This document shows, one piece after another, positions 1 through 10,367 of a stretch of DNA of 31,344 bases (positions are counted from its first letter, which is position 1; each line of letters begins with the position of its first letter). Location of the stretch: NCBI GenBank assembly GCA_023404705.1, contig JAEYAU010000043.1, positions 1 through 31,344 on the forward strand, given 5' to 3'. Both the position numbers and the translations under genes were made by a program. The stretch comes from Pseudomonadota bacterium. Lineage in GTDB: Bacteria > Pseudomonadota > Alphaproteobacteria > Rhizobiales > Xanthobacteraceae. The notes beneath the pieces are model-generated. The model searched no databases. It had not been told where the DNA came from and saw nothing but the letters and a program-made list of their open reading frames with translations.

Positions 1-2
1 CC

Positions 3-809
3 CCGCGGCCCGATCCGCTCGCCCGCGATGCTGTGCGCGAGCATCGCGCCCTGCTCACGATCGGTTCCGCGATCGCCGTGACGTTCCTGATCGTCGCGGC
101 GCTGACCGCGGTCAGCTTCCTCGGACAGAAGCGGCTGTTCGCGCAGACGAGCCCGCGCGTGACGATCACGCTGACGGGCTATCAGTGGTGGTGGGAGGCG
201 CGCTACGACGATCCGCGGCCTAACCGCACCTTCACGACCGCGAACGAGATCCATGTGCCGGTCGGCGAACCCGTCAGCATCACCTTGAAGTCCTTCGACG
301 TGATCCACTCGTTCTGGGTGCCGAACCTCGCCGGCAAGGTGGACCTCATTCCGGGGCAGACCAATCAGGTGCAGTTCGTCGCCTCGCGCGCCGGCACCTA
401 TCGCGGCCAATGCGCCGAGTTCTGCGGCTGGCAGCACGCGCATATGGGCCTCGTCGTGGTCGTCGACGAGAAGGACGCCTTCGAGAAGTGGCGCGAGGCG
501 CAGATCAAGCCGGCCGATCCGCCGAGCGATCCGGACCGGCAGAAGGGCCATGACGTGTTCCACGCCAAGGCCTGCATGATGTGTCACCAGATCCGCGGCG
601 CGCCGGCGGGCGGACGCAGCGGGCCAGACCTCACGCATCTCGCGAGCCGCAAGGACATCGCCGCCGCCACCTTGAAGAACACGCGCGGCAATCTCGCGGC
701 CTGGATCGTCGATCCGCAGAGCATCAAGCCGGGCACGCAAATGCCGCTGGTGACGATCGCGCCGGACGAGCTCGATCCGCTGCTCAGCTATCTCGAGGGA
801 CTGCAGTGA
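3..809 (+). CDS. coxB: Cytochrome c oxidase subunit II fused to a C-terminal cytochrome c domain (5' partial)
   Basis: Carries electrons from soluble or bound cytochrome c through heme c and the binuclear CuA centre to subunit I of a heme-copper oxidase; the domains face the periplasm. Counting from the GTG at 33, a membrane helix (about 8-30) is followed by the cupredoxin domain with the QWWWE aromatic patch (51-55) and CuA ligands H92, C127, E129, C131, H135 and M138. The heme c site is CMMCH (181-185), with M237 in PGTQMP as the likely sixth ligand. The frame is open to the window edge, so GTG 33 is probably internal and the true start lies upstream; a usual second N-terminal helix is missing here. 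The stop overlaps the next start as GTGA. The fused heme domain and gene order resemble CoxM of the Bradyrhizobium coxMNOP oxidase. The family call is firm; the subtype is inferred. Confidence 0.93.
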   Translation, partial: PRPDPLARDAVREHRALLTIGSAIAVTFLIVAALTAVSFLGQKRLFAQTSPRVTITLTGYQWWWEARYDDPRPNRTFTTANEIHVPVGEPVSITLKSFDVIHSFWVPNLAGKVDLIPGQTNQVQFVASRAGTYRGQCAEFCGWQHAHMGLVVVVDEKDAFEKWREAQIKPADPPSDPDRQKGHDVFHAKACMMCHQIRGAPAGGRSGPDLTHLASRKDIAAATLKNTRGNLAAWIVDPQSIKPGTQMPLVTIAPDELDPLLSYLEGLQ

Positions 810-2719
810 ACGACGCAGCCACCAGGGTCGAGGACACCATGGCGCGGCCGCTGCCCGAGGCGGAGCTGACCGCCCGGCTGACGCGAACGTGGCGCACTGG
901 CGAAGGCATCATGGCGCGCCTGAGCTCGGTCGATCACAAGGTGGTCGGCCGGCGCTACATCGTCACGGCCTTCTTCTTTCTCTTCGTCGGCGGCATTTCG
1001 GCGGCCGTGATGCGCATGCAGCTCGCGCGGCCGGAAGCCGGCCTGGTCGGACCGGACCTCTACAATCAGCTCTTCACCATGCACGGCACCACGATGATGT
1101 TCCTGTTCGCGGTGCCCGTGATGGAGGCTTTCGCGGTCTATCTGGTGCCGCTGATGCTCGGTACGCGCAACATCGCGTTCCCGCGCCTCAACGCCTTCAG
1201 CTACTGGGTGTTCCTGTTCGGCGGACTGATGATCTGGGTCGCCTTCATGCTCAACGTCGGCGCCGATGTGGGCTGGTTCGCCTATGTGCCGCTCTCGGGC
1301 CCGCAGTTCTCGCCCGGCAAGCGCGCCGACATCTGGGCGCAAATGATCACCTTCACGGAGGTCGCGGCGCTCGCGGTGGCGGTCGAGATCGTCGTCACGG
1401 TGTTCAAGCAGCGCGCGCCCGGCATGACGCTCGACCGCATCCCGGTGTTCGTCTGGTCCATGCTGGTCACGTCCTTCGCGACGATATTCGCCATGCCGGC
1501 CGTGATGCTGGCCAGCACGTTCCTGATCATGGACCGCCTGATCGGCACCCATTTCTTCAACCCGGCCGAAGGCGGCGACGCCCTGCTCTGGCAGCATCTG
1601 TTCTGGTTCTTCGGTCATCCCGAGGTCTACATCATCTTCCTGCCCGCCACCGGCATGGTCTCGGCGATCATCGTCGCCTTCTCGCGCCACACGCTGGTCG
1701 GCTATCTGCCGGTCGTGCTCTCGGTCATCGCCACCGGCTTCCTCGCCTTCGGCCTCTGGGTCCACCACATGTTCGCGACCGGGCTGCCGCAGCTCGGCGC
1801 AAGCTTCTTCACGGCGTCCAGCATGCTGATCGCGATCCCGAACGGGATCCAGATCTTCTGCTGGATCGCGACGCTCTGGCTCGGCCAGCCGATCTGGCGC
1901 ACGCCGCTGTTGTTCGTGGTCGGCTTCATCGTCACCTTCGTGATCGGGGGACTCACGGGCGTGATGCTCGCGTCGGTGCCGCTCGATACTCAGGTGCACG
2001 ACACCTATTTCGTAGTCGCGCATTTCCACTACGTGCTGGTCGGCGGCGCCGTCTTCCCGCTGCTCGGCGCGGTCTACTTCTGGTTCCCGAAGATCACCGG
2101 CCGCATGATGAGCGAGCGCATGGGGCGCTGGAACTTCTGGCTCGCCTTGATCGGCTTCCACGTCGCTTTCTTCCCGCAGCACATCCTCGGCCTGCAGGGC
2201 ATGCCGCGGCGGGTCTACACCTACGGTCCCGAGATGGGCTGGGACTTGATGAACCTGATCTCGACCATCGGCGCCGTGGTGCTCGCGGTGAGCTTCGTGC
2301 TGTTTCTCTGCAACGTGCTGATCAGCCTGCGGCGCGGCGCGCTTGCCGGCAACAATCCGTGGCATGCGAGCACGCTCGAATGGGCGACCGCGTCGCCGCC
2401 GCCATCCTACGGCTTCGCGCGCACGCCGGTCGTCACCCATCGCGAGCCGCTCTGGGCCGAGCGCGAGGAACGGCCCGTCATCGCTGGGGTCAGCGTCGAC
2501 CGCCGCGAGGTGCTCCACACCAGCCTCACGGATGCACGCCCGGAAACACGCGAGTCCTCGCCGACGCCGACGATCTGGCCGCTGATCTCCGCCCTGTTCG
2601 TCGGCATCACTTTCATCGCCTCGATCTTCACGCCATGGGCCGTCGTGTGGGGCAGCCTGCCGGTCGCGGTGGCGCTGACCGCCTGGTTCTGGCCGAAGGG
2701 CGAGAAGGAGGACGCGTGA
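806..2719 (+). CDS. ctaD: Cytochrome c oxidase subunit I (CoxN-like)
   Basis: Catalytic subunit that reduces O2 to water at the heme/CuB centre in the inner membrane; 637 residues with about 12 core helices plus extra hydrophobic segments near the C-terminus. Ligands are visible: H93 (low-spin heme, MHGTT), H271 and Y275 in HPEVY (CuB and the cross-linked Tyr), H320/H321 (CuB), and H406/H408 in HFHYV (the two hemes). E273 of HPEVY is present. The canonical D-channel Asp in the GxxDMAFPR motif is Asn here (N122 in GTRNIAFPR), and the K-channel Lys in PTGIKVF is Gln (Q349 in PNGIQIF). GTG 806 was chosen because it overlaps the upstream stop in a GTGA junction; ATG 839 is the alternative. The frame is also open upstream, but there it is a shadow of subunit II. 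It resembles CoxN of coxMNOP systems. Confidence 0.95.
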   Translation: MNDAATRVEDTMARPLPEAELTARLTRTWRTGEGIMARLSSVDHKVVGRRYIVTAFFFLFVGGISAAVMRMQLARPEAGLVGPDLYNQLFTMHGTTMMFLFAVPVMEAFAVYLVPLMLGTRNIAFPRLNAFSYWVFLFGGLMIWVAFMLNVGADVGWFAYVPLSGPQFSPGKRADIWAQMITFTEVAALAVAVEIVVTVFKQRAPGMTLDRIPVFVWSMLVTSFATIFAMPAVMLASTFLIMDRLIGTHFFNPAEGGDALLWQHLFWFFGHPEVYIIFLPATGMVSAIIVAFSRHTLVGYLPVVLSVIATGFLAFGLWVHHMFATGLPQLGASFFTASSMLIAIPNGIQIFCWIATLWLGQPIWRTPLLFVVGFIVTFVIGGLTGVMLASVPLDTQVHDTYFVVAHFHYVLVGGAVFPLLGAVYFWFPKITGRMMSERMGRWNFWLALIGFHVAFFPQHILGLQGMPRRVYTYGPEMGWDLMNLISTIGAVVLAVSFVLFLCNVLISLRRGALAGNNPWHASTLEWATASPPPSYGFARTPVVTHREPLWAEREERPVIAGVSVDRREVLHTSLTDARPETRESSPTPTIWPLISALFVGITFIASIFTPWAVVWGSLPVAVALTAWFWPKGEKEDA

Positions 2720-3321
2720 GAGAGCGCATCGTCCAGGATGTGAGCGAGCTGCCGACCTACGGCTTCCGCACCCGGAGCAGCCCGTGGTGGGGAACGCTCG
2801 GCTTCATCAGCCTCGAAGGAATGGGCTTCGCGCTCGCGGCTGGCGCCTATCTCTATCTTTATTACGTGAGCCCGCAGTGGCCGTTGGGCCCGCAGCCCAA
2901 TCACTGGCCCGCGACCGTGCTCACGCTCGTGTTGCTGGTAAGCGCCATTCCGAATGCCTGGGCCGCGCGGGATGCGCACAACGAAGATCTCCCGGCGGTG
3001 CGGCGCGACCTCGTCATCATGTGTGTCTTCGGCTTCGCGGCGGTCGGGATACGCTTCTACGAATTCACCCAGCTCGGTATTCGCTGGGACGACAACGCCT
3101 ATGGCTCGATTCTCTGGACCATCCTCGGCCTGCATGCCGTGCACCTGATCACGGACCTCGGCGACACGGTCGTTCTGACCGTTCTGATGTTCACGCGGCA
3201 CGGCAAGGGCAAGCGCTTCAGCGACGTGGATGACAACGCCTTCTACTGGTACTTCGTCGTTCTCTCATGGCTGCCGCTCTATGTGCTGCTGTACTGGTTC
3301 CCGCGCTGGAGCACGTCATGA
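2716..3321 (+). CDS. Heme-copper oxidase subunit III
   Basis: Structural subunit III of the oxidase, an inner-membrane protein that stabilises subunit I. The 201 residues hold about five hydrophobic helices, fewer than the seven of classical CoxC but usual for the short form found in alternative oxidase operons. Family signals are the conserved region IRFYEFTQLGIRW, then GLHAVHLITD, and the C-terminal stretch with FYWYFVVLSWLPLY. GTG 2716 overlaps the subunit I stop (GTGA 2716-2719), which decides the start: the frame is open far upstream, but that part is a shadow of ctaD. The stop overlaps the next ATG as ATGA. By position it corresponds to CoxO of the Bradyrhizobium coxMNOP cluster. Confidence 0.9.
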   Translation: MRERIVQDVSELPTYGFRTRSSPWWGTLGFISLEGMGFALAAGAYLYLYYVSPQWPLGPQPNHWPATVLTLVLLVSAIPNAWAARDAHNEDLPAVRRDLVIMCVFGFAAVGIRFYEFTQLGIRWDDNAYGSILWTILGLHAVHLITDLGDTVVLTVLMFTRHGKGKRFSDVDDNAFYWYFVVLSWLPLYVLLYWFPRWSTS

Positions 3322-3677
3322 GCGGGCACATCCGAGTGGGCGTGAAAGTCGGCGTGCCGTGGGCCGGGCTTGCGGCCGGGCCGACCGCCTGGGCCGTGAG
3401 CACGCAGCTCAACTACGCGCTGGCGAACTGGTCCTGCGAGCATCAGATGCGGATCGTGCCGATCCTCGCGCTCGCCCTTGCGGCGATCGCGCTCGGCGGC
3501 GCATTCCTCTCCGCGCGCGCCTGGCGCGCGTCGGGGCCTGACCAGGCGAGCCTCGAGAGCGAAGGCACGCCGCGCCGCTTCCTCGCCGGCATGAGCCTGC
3601 TGATGGCCGTGCTGTTCGCCGTCGTCATCCTGGCGCAGGGCAGCGCCGGCTTGGTCCTCAACGGGTGCGAGCGATGA
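3318..3677 (+). CDS. Small membrane protein of the oxidase operon (CoxP-like position)
   Basis: A 119-residue protein with three hydrophobic segments (roughly 8-35, 46-65 and 92-113) and no recognised catalytic motif. A C-E-H string (WSCEHQMR, about residues 40-47) between the first two helices could bind metal, but this is only a suggestion. ATG 3318 overlaps the stop of subunit III (ATGA) and its own stop overlaps the ctaG start (ATGA), so it is translationally embedded in the operon and is very likely a small accessory subunit or assembly protein of the oxidase. An upstream in-frame start at 3267 would lie inside subunit III and is not needed. It occupies the place of CoxP in coxMNOP clusters, but I cannot show homology by eye. 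Confidence 0.8.
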   Translation: MSGHIRVGVKVGVPWAGLAAGPTAWAVSTQLNYALANWSCEHQMRIVPILALALAAIALGGAFLSARAWRASGPDQASLESEGTPRRFLAGMSLLMAVLFAVVILAQGSAGLVLNGCER

Positions 3678-4522
3678 GCGAGCTTTGGACCGTGGCGAAC
3701 GGCTGGAACCTCGACCCTTGGGTCATGGTGCCGCTCGTCGCAAGCGCCCTGCTCTACGGCATCGGACTCGCGCGCCTGTGGTCGCATGCCGGCGTCGACC
3801 GCGGCATCCGCACCTGGCAGGCGCTGTGCTTCGTGTCGGGCTGGCTCTCGCTGCTCATCGCGCTCGCCTCGCCGCTCTACCGGATCGCCGAGGGCCTGTT
3901 TCTCGCACACATGATCGAGCACGAGATCGTCATGATCGTGTCGACGCCGCTGATCGTCGTTTCGCGGCCGTGGGGCGCGATGCTGTGGGCGCTGCGCGCG
4001 AGCTGGCGGCCGCGTCTCGGCACGTTGACGCGGCGCGGACGCGTCACCGCAGGCTGGCGCTTCCTCGCCAATCCCTGGACCGCGACCGCGCTGCATGGCG
4101 CGACTCTCTGGATGTGGCACGTGCCGGTGCTCTACGAGAGCGCGCTCGGCAATCTCGCGATCCATCGCCTGCAGCATGTCAGCTTCCTCGTCACCGCGCT
4201 GCTGTTCTGGTGGGCCTTGATGAACCCGCGCACGCGGCCGGCCGGCTACGGCGTCGCGGTCGGTTGCCTGTTCGTCACCACGCTGCACACCGGCTTCCTC
4301 GGCGTGCTGCTCACGGTGTCGCGCCAGACCTGGTATTCCGGCCAGGCGGCCTTCGCGGCGCTGTGCGGGCTGACGCCGCTCGAGGACCAGCAGGTCGCCG
4401 GCCTCATCATGTGGGTGCCGGCAGGCCTCATCTACACGGCCGCGGCGCTCGCCTTCGCGGCGCTGTGGATCAACGGAACGTCGCGCGGCTATGGAGAGCG
4501 CCATGCGCTGGCGACTGATTAG
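3674..4522 (+). CDS. ctaG: caa3-type cytochrome oxidase assembly factor, CtaG family
   Basis: A 282-residue polytopic inner-membrane protein of the caa3_CtaG family (the Bacillus CtaG type, not Cox11), which is needed for formation of active caa3-type oxidase and is thought to act in copper delivery. Visible signals are six to seven hydrophobic helices and family histidines in HMIEHEIVMI (about residues 76-85) and in WMWHVPVLYESAL, followed by HRLQHVSF. The ATG 3674 start overlaps the previous stop (ATGA); the in-frame ATG at 3665 has no better support. The coding end overlaps the cytochrome c gene by 20 nt. Its presence fits an oxidase whose subunit II carries a fused heme c domain. Confidence 0.9.
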   Translation: MSELWTVANGWNLDPWVMVPLVASALLYGIGLARLWSHAGVDRGIRTWQALCFVSGWLSLLIALASPLYRIAEGLFLAHMIEHEIVMIVSTPLIVVSRPWGAMLWALRASWRPRLGTLTRRGRVTAGWRFLANPWTATALHGATLWMWHVPVLYESALGNLAIHRLQHVSFLVTALLFWWALMNPRTRPAGYGVAVGCLFVTTLHTGFLGVLLTVSRQTWYSGQAAFAALCGLTPLEDQQVAGLIMWVPAGLIYTAAALAFAALWINGTSRGYGERHALATD

Positions 4523-4898
4523 TCTCATCACCGCCGCGCTCGTTCTCGCGCTCGCGGGTGGCAGCTACTTCTATCTGATGAAGCGCAGCGACGCCGAGCG
4601 CCTCGCGCGCCGGCTCACGAATGGCGATCCACATCGCGCGCCCGACCTGATGCGCAACTTCGGCTGCGCCGGCTGCCACCAGATCCCGGGAGTCACGGGC
4701 GCGCGCGGCCTCACGGGCCCACCGCTGAAGGACATCTCGCGCCGCGTCTACGTGGCGGGCGTGCTGCCGAACACGCCGGACAATCTGGTGCGGTTCATCG
4801 TCAACCCGCGCGGCCCTTTGCCGAACGGCGCGATGCCGATCACCGGCATCGACGAACAGGGCGCGCGGGACATCGCGGCGTATCTGTACGCGCGGTGA
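4503..4898 (+). CDS. Membrane-anchored monoheme cytochrome c
   Basis: A 131-residue class I cytochrome c with an uncleaved-looking N-terminal anchor (residues 4-25) and a periplasmic heme domain. The heme motif is CAGCH (55-59); M111 in NGAMPITG is the expected axial Met, and the C-terminal helix ends AAYLYAR. It is probably the electron donor to the fused heme c or CuA of the oxidase encoded just upstream. ATG 4503 was preferred to ATG 4491 because GGAGAG lies four bases before it and the n-region MRWRLIS then fits a membrane anchor. It is the last gene of the operon and faces a convergent gene 19 nt away. Confidence 0.9.
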   Translation: MRWRLISLITAALVLALAGGSYFYLMKRSDAERLARRLTNGDPHRAPDLMRNFGCAGCHQIPGVTGARGLTGPPLKDISRRVYVAGVLPNTPDNLVRFIVNPRGPLPNGAMPITGIDEQGARDIAAYLYAR

Positions 4899-4917
4899 AG
4901 CTGACGGCCGAGCCAGG

Positions 4918-5340
4918 TCACGGCGACAGATCCATCACGCCACGGCCGCTCTCGAAGTCCACGGGCAGCGAGATGTGCTCATGCGTGATAAGCCAGCGGC
5001 CGTTCCGGCACCGGCAGCCATTGCTCGTACGTACCCAGTAGCCGACCTCACGGCCGTTCGTGCGGGTTCCGCTCGCGCGGATCAGCATCGATGCGGCCGC
5101 GACCTCTCCGCCCGCCTCGATGATCAGCTCGCGCGTCTCCATGCCGATCGGGCCTTTCCAGCCCGCGAACCAGTGCAGGAACCTGGCCCGGAGCGCGTCG
5201 GATCCGACATAGCGCAGCGGCGGTACGAGGTCGAAATAGACGATGTCAGGCGCGAACAGTGGCATCAGCCGATCGATGTCCTTCGCCCGCATGGCGTCGG
5301 CCCGACTGTCAAACAGGGCGCGCACCTCGGAGATGCTCAT
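4918..5340 (-). CDS. SnoaL-like / DUF4440-type NTF2-fold protein
   Basis: A 140-residue cytoplasmic protein of the NTF2-like superfamily, in which the cone-shaped fold serves ketosteroid isomerase-like enzymes and many uncharacterised proteins. It shows the usual start (SEVRALFDSRADAMRAKDIDRLMPLFAPDIVYFDL) in outline, a central WFAGWKGPIG segment, and a strand pair ending in NGRWLITHEHISLPVD, which is typical of the SnoaL/DUF4440 type. The ATG at 5340 has GGAGGA six bases upstream; the frame continues 45 codons further but that part is low-quality sequence. The substrate is unknown. It lies downstream of katG on the same strand, separated from it by a strong terminator, so it is probably transcribed on its own. 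Confidence 0.8.
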   Translation of the reverse strand: MSISEVRALFDSRADAMRAKDIDRLMPLFAPDIVYFDLVPPLRYVGSDALRARFLHWFAGWKGPIGMETRELIIEAGGEVAAASMLIRASGTRTNGREVGYWVRTSNGCRCRNGRWLITHEHISLPVDFESGRGVMDLSP

Positions 5341-5482
5341 TGCGTCCTCCATTTTCGGAATCGCAACGAGGCCGACTGCCATAGGCAGCGGCTCCCAACG
5401 CATGATTTGTCGTCGCATCCGACGCTGTAAAGCTGCTCGAAGCGCAAGGCTGCAATGCCAAGCCGCGGCTGCCAAAAAGCAT

Positions 5483-5510
5483 CAGGGCGGCGCCTTGCGA
5501 CGCCGCCCTG
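5483..5510 (-). terminator. Rho-independent terminator of katG
   Basis: A perfect 10-bp GC-rich stem (5483-5492 with 5501-5510) and an 8-nt loop. Read on the minus strand it is followed by ATGC and five T residues. It lies 22 bases past the katG stop. Confidence 0.8.
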
Positions 5511-5532
5511 GTGTGTCGTTCATCAGATCGGC

Positions 5533-7710
<2,178 letters not shown>

Positions 7711-7740
7711 GTTCTTGCCTCCACAGTGTTCTTCGCCGTG

Positions 7741-7769
7741 GATATACCGAGATCGGCAAGGGTTGGAAA
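7741..7769 (-). promoter_or_regulatory. Candidate katG promoter
   Basis: On the minus strand TTTCCA (7769-7764) and TATATC (7746-7741) are separated by 17 nt, placing transcription start near 7734 and leaving a short leader that contains the GGAGG ribosome site. Each hexamer matches four of six sigma-70 consensus positions. I could not recognise an OxyR site. Confidence 0.4.
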
Positions 7770-7946
7770 GCGACCCGGAACCGCGCGGGCGCTGAGACTT
7801 CGCGTCAGATTAGCGCATGATTGCGCGCAACCGCGGGGTGCGTTCCTCGCACCGCGGCGTGATTTTCGAACGCGAGAATTGCTCGCTTTTCGCCTCCGCG
7901 GCGCGGAGCGCCGAGGAGCACAGCCGCGAGACTTCGACGCGTGCGA

Positions 7947-10172
7947 TTATCGCCGCGGATGGATTTTCTCGACCGGCACCGCCATTTCGCAGATCAGGCC
8001 TTCGGAGCGCCAGTCGAAGCGCATGTTGCCCTTGAGCTGCTGGCGGATGGTGCCGTCGATGACACCGGTGCCGAAGCCGCGGCGCGTCGGCGCCGTCACG
8101 GGCGGACCGCCGCTCTCGGTCCAGCGCAACGCGAGGCCGGTCGCGTCATTCCAGGTCCAGGCGATCCGCACGCGCCCTTCGGGTACCGAGAGCGCGCCGT
8201 ATTTGGCCGCGTTGGTGGCGAGCTCGTGGATCGCCATGGCGAGCGATTGCGCCGCGGATGCGCTGAGCGCGACATCGGGACCCGCGAAGCGCACGCGTTC
8301 GTCACCCGTGCGATAGGCCGCGGTCTCCTCGGCGATCAGGCGCTCGAGATCGGCGCCGGTCCAGCGGCTGTCCGCCATCAGCTTATGCGCGCGGGCGAGC
8401 GCGATGAGGCGGCCCGTGACGGCATCGACGAACTCGCGCACCGTGTCGGCGCGCGTGAGCCGCACCACAGCCTGGATCACGGCGAGCAGATTGTTGGCGC
8501 GGTGATCGACCTCCTGCGCGAGCAGCTTGAGGCGCGCCTCCGCGAGCTTGCGCTCCGTGATGTCCTGGATCGCGGCGAAGAACACCGGCTCGTCCTCGCC
8601 GCGCATGAGCTGCAGGCGCACCGCCACGTCGTAGAGGCTGCCGTCCTTGCGCTGCTGCACGGTCTCGAAGTCGAGCCGCTCGGTCTCGCCGCTGCGCAGC
8701 GGCGCGATCTTGCGCTCGTAGGCCTCGCGACTGAAGTTCGGCTTGAGATCGGCGGGCGTGAGCGACTTCAGCTCGTCCATGGTGTAGCCGAGATTCTCGC
8801 GCGCGCCGCGGTTTACCTGCAGGAAGCACAGCGTCTCGGCATGGAAGACATAGGCCTCGCTCATCGAATCTTCGACGATGCGGCCGAGGCGCTCGGTCAT
8901 GCTCTCGGCGCGCCGGCGGTCGGTCATGTCGAAGGAGAAGCCGATCATGCGGATCGGCTGGCCGACGTCGTCGCGGATGATGTCGCCGCGCGCCATCACC
9001 CAGTGGCACGAGCCGTCCGGCCAGATCACGCGCGTCTCGACGTCGTAGGGCACGCCCTCGTCGATCGCGCGCTGCAGCGCCTCTTCCATCTTGCTGCGGT
9101 CCTCGGGGACACGCATCGACTTGGCGGTCTCGTAAGTGAACGGCGCGTCGGGCGGCAGGCCGAAATTCGCCTTGTGCTGCACGCTCGCCTTCATCTCGCC
9201 GGTGTGCAGGTCGCGCTCCCAGGCGCCGAGCCGGCCGGCCGCCATGGCGTCGCGCAGCCGTGCCTGACTGTGGCGCAGCTCCTGCTCGGAGCGGACGCGG
9301 TCGCGCGCGCTCGCCACCAGATGCGCCACCGCGCGGAAGAAGGCGGTGTCGTCCTCGTCGAAGGCATCGCGCGTGGTGCTGCCGAAGGAGAGCGTGCCGA
9401 GCAGGCGCTCGCCGGCCATCAGCGGCTCGCACGCATAGGCGCGAACGCCGACGCCCCGGATGAAGCCCGCGCAGGCGTCGGCGGTGCCCTGGACGTCGAC
9501 GAGGTGCACCGAGCAGTGCGACTGCGCCACCACGCCGGAGACCGACTGGCCGAGCGCCAGGAGCTTCACGCCGCCGATCAGCTCGTCCGCGATGCCGGCG
9601 TGAAAAGCGAGCCGCAGCCGGTCGCCCTCCTGCGCCGCATAGCTGAACATCACGTCGACGCCGAACACCGCCATGCTCTCGAACAGCGGCGGCAGGACCT
9701 CCTTGTCGGGATCCGTGGAGGTGAGCAGACGCGCCGAGATGTCCGAAAGGATCGCGAGACGGCGCGTGCGCCAGGCGATGACATTCTCGGCGGACTTGCG
9801 CTCGGAGATATCGCGGATGATGGCGACATAGGCGTCGCCCTCCTGGTCGCGCGTCTCGCCGACCGAGACCTCCACCGGAAAGGTCGTGCCGTCCTTGCGC
9901 CGTCCGATCGCATCGCGACGCTCGTCCGTGTCGGCGTAGCTCATGAGATCGTCGAGCGAGCCGTCGGCGATCAGCAGCGACACATGCTTGCCGATGACGT
10001 CCGCGGCGCGATGGCCGAACATGCGCTCGCAGGCCGGATTGAAGACGCCGATGCGGCCTGCCGCATCGACGATGACGACGCCGTCCGCGATCGTGTCGAT
10101 CAGCACCCAGAGGCTCGCGCTGGAGCCGTACAGCTCCAGCGGGGCCGGGACACGCAACTCTGCAGCGCTCAA
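7947..10172 (-). CDS. HWE-family sensor histidine kinase with PAS-GAF-PAS-PAS input
   Basis: A 741-residue soluble kinase with no membrane segment. Domains in order: PAS (about 20-130), GAF (145-290), PAS (305-420, with the PAC end SFDMTDRRRAE), PAS (430-545, ending FFAAIQDITERK), and a C-terminal HWE kinase. The phospho-acceptor is H557 in EVDHRANN. The N-box is HELATNAAKYGALS with H649 and N654, and the G-region carries W684-T-E686 in RWTESGGP; the N-box His and WxE give the family its name. HWE kinases often act in stress, light or general-stress signalling in alphaproteobacteria. I chose TTG 10172 because GGGGG precedes it and the 41 codons above it (to an ATG at 10295) have poor codon bias and Arg/Ser-rich sequence. 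No response regulator is adjacent, so the partner and signal are unknown. Confidence 0.9.
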   Translation of the reverse strand: MSAAELRVPAPLELYGSSASLWVLIDTIADGVVIVDAAGRIGVFNPACERMFGHRAADVIGKHVSLLIADGSLDDLMSYADTDERRDAIGRRKDGTTFPVEVSVGETRDQEGDAYVAIIRDISERKSAENVIAWRTRRLAILSDISARLLTSTDPDKEVLPPLFESMAVFGVDVMFSYAAQEGDRLRLAFHAGIADELIGGVKLLALGQSVSGVVAQSHCSVHLVDVQGTADACAGFIRGVGVRAYACEPLMAGERLLGTLSFGSTTRDAFDEDDTAFFRAVAHLVASARDRVRSEQELRHSQARLRDAMAAGRLGAWERDLHTGEMKASVQHKANFGLPPDAPFTYETAKSMRVPEDRSKMEEALQRAIDEGVPYDVETRVIWPDGSCHWVMARGDIIRDDVGQPIRMIGFSFDMTDRRRAESMTERLGRIVEDSMSEAYVFHAETLCFLQVNRGARENLGYTMDELKSLTPADLKPNFSREAYERKIAPLRSGETERLDFETVQQRKDGSLYDVAVRLQLMRGEDEPVFFAAIQDITERKLAEARLKLLAQEVDHRANNLLAVIQAVVRLTRADTVREFVDAVTGRLIALARAHKLMADSRWTGADLERLIAEETAAYRTGDERVRFAGPDVALSASAAQSLAMAIHELATNAAKYGALSVPEGRVRIAWTWNDATGLALRWTESGGPPVTAPTRRGFGTGVIDGTIRQQLKGNMRFDWRSEGLICEMAVPVEKIHPRR

Positions 10173-10367
10173 GATGCCCCCACGGCGACGCGCGGAGTCC
10201 GCGCGCACGCTAGCCGATCGTCGCTTTTCCAAGTGCCGGCGCGCTTGACTGCAATGCCGAAAGAGTTGCCGGCACCGCGACCATGAGAGCCGCATCTGGG
10301 CAGTAGTGTGGCTTATGAAGCCATCGCGCGCGCGTTCGACGCTACTCGGTATTCGTACGTAGCCGGC

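Noticed and set aside
788..2518. Long minus-strand open frame (576 codons) across subunit I
   Set aside because: It is antisense to a certain gene, rich in His/Arg/Glu from GC-skewed codons, and has no family resemblance.
7820..7860. Hairpin near the 3' side of the kinase gene (GGTGCG and CGCACC arms)
   Set aside because: No T-tract follows on either strand and the stem needs a bulge, so I did not call a terminator.
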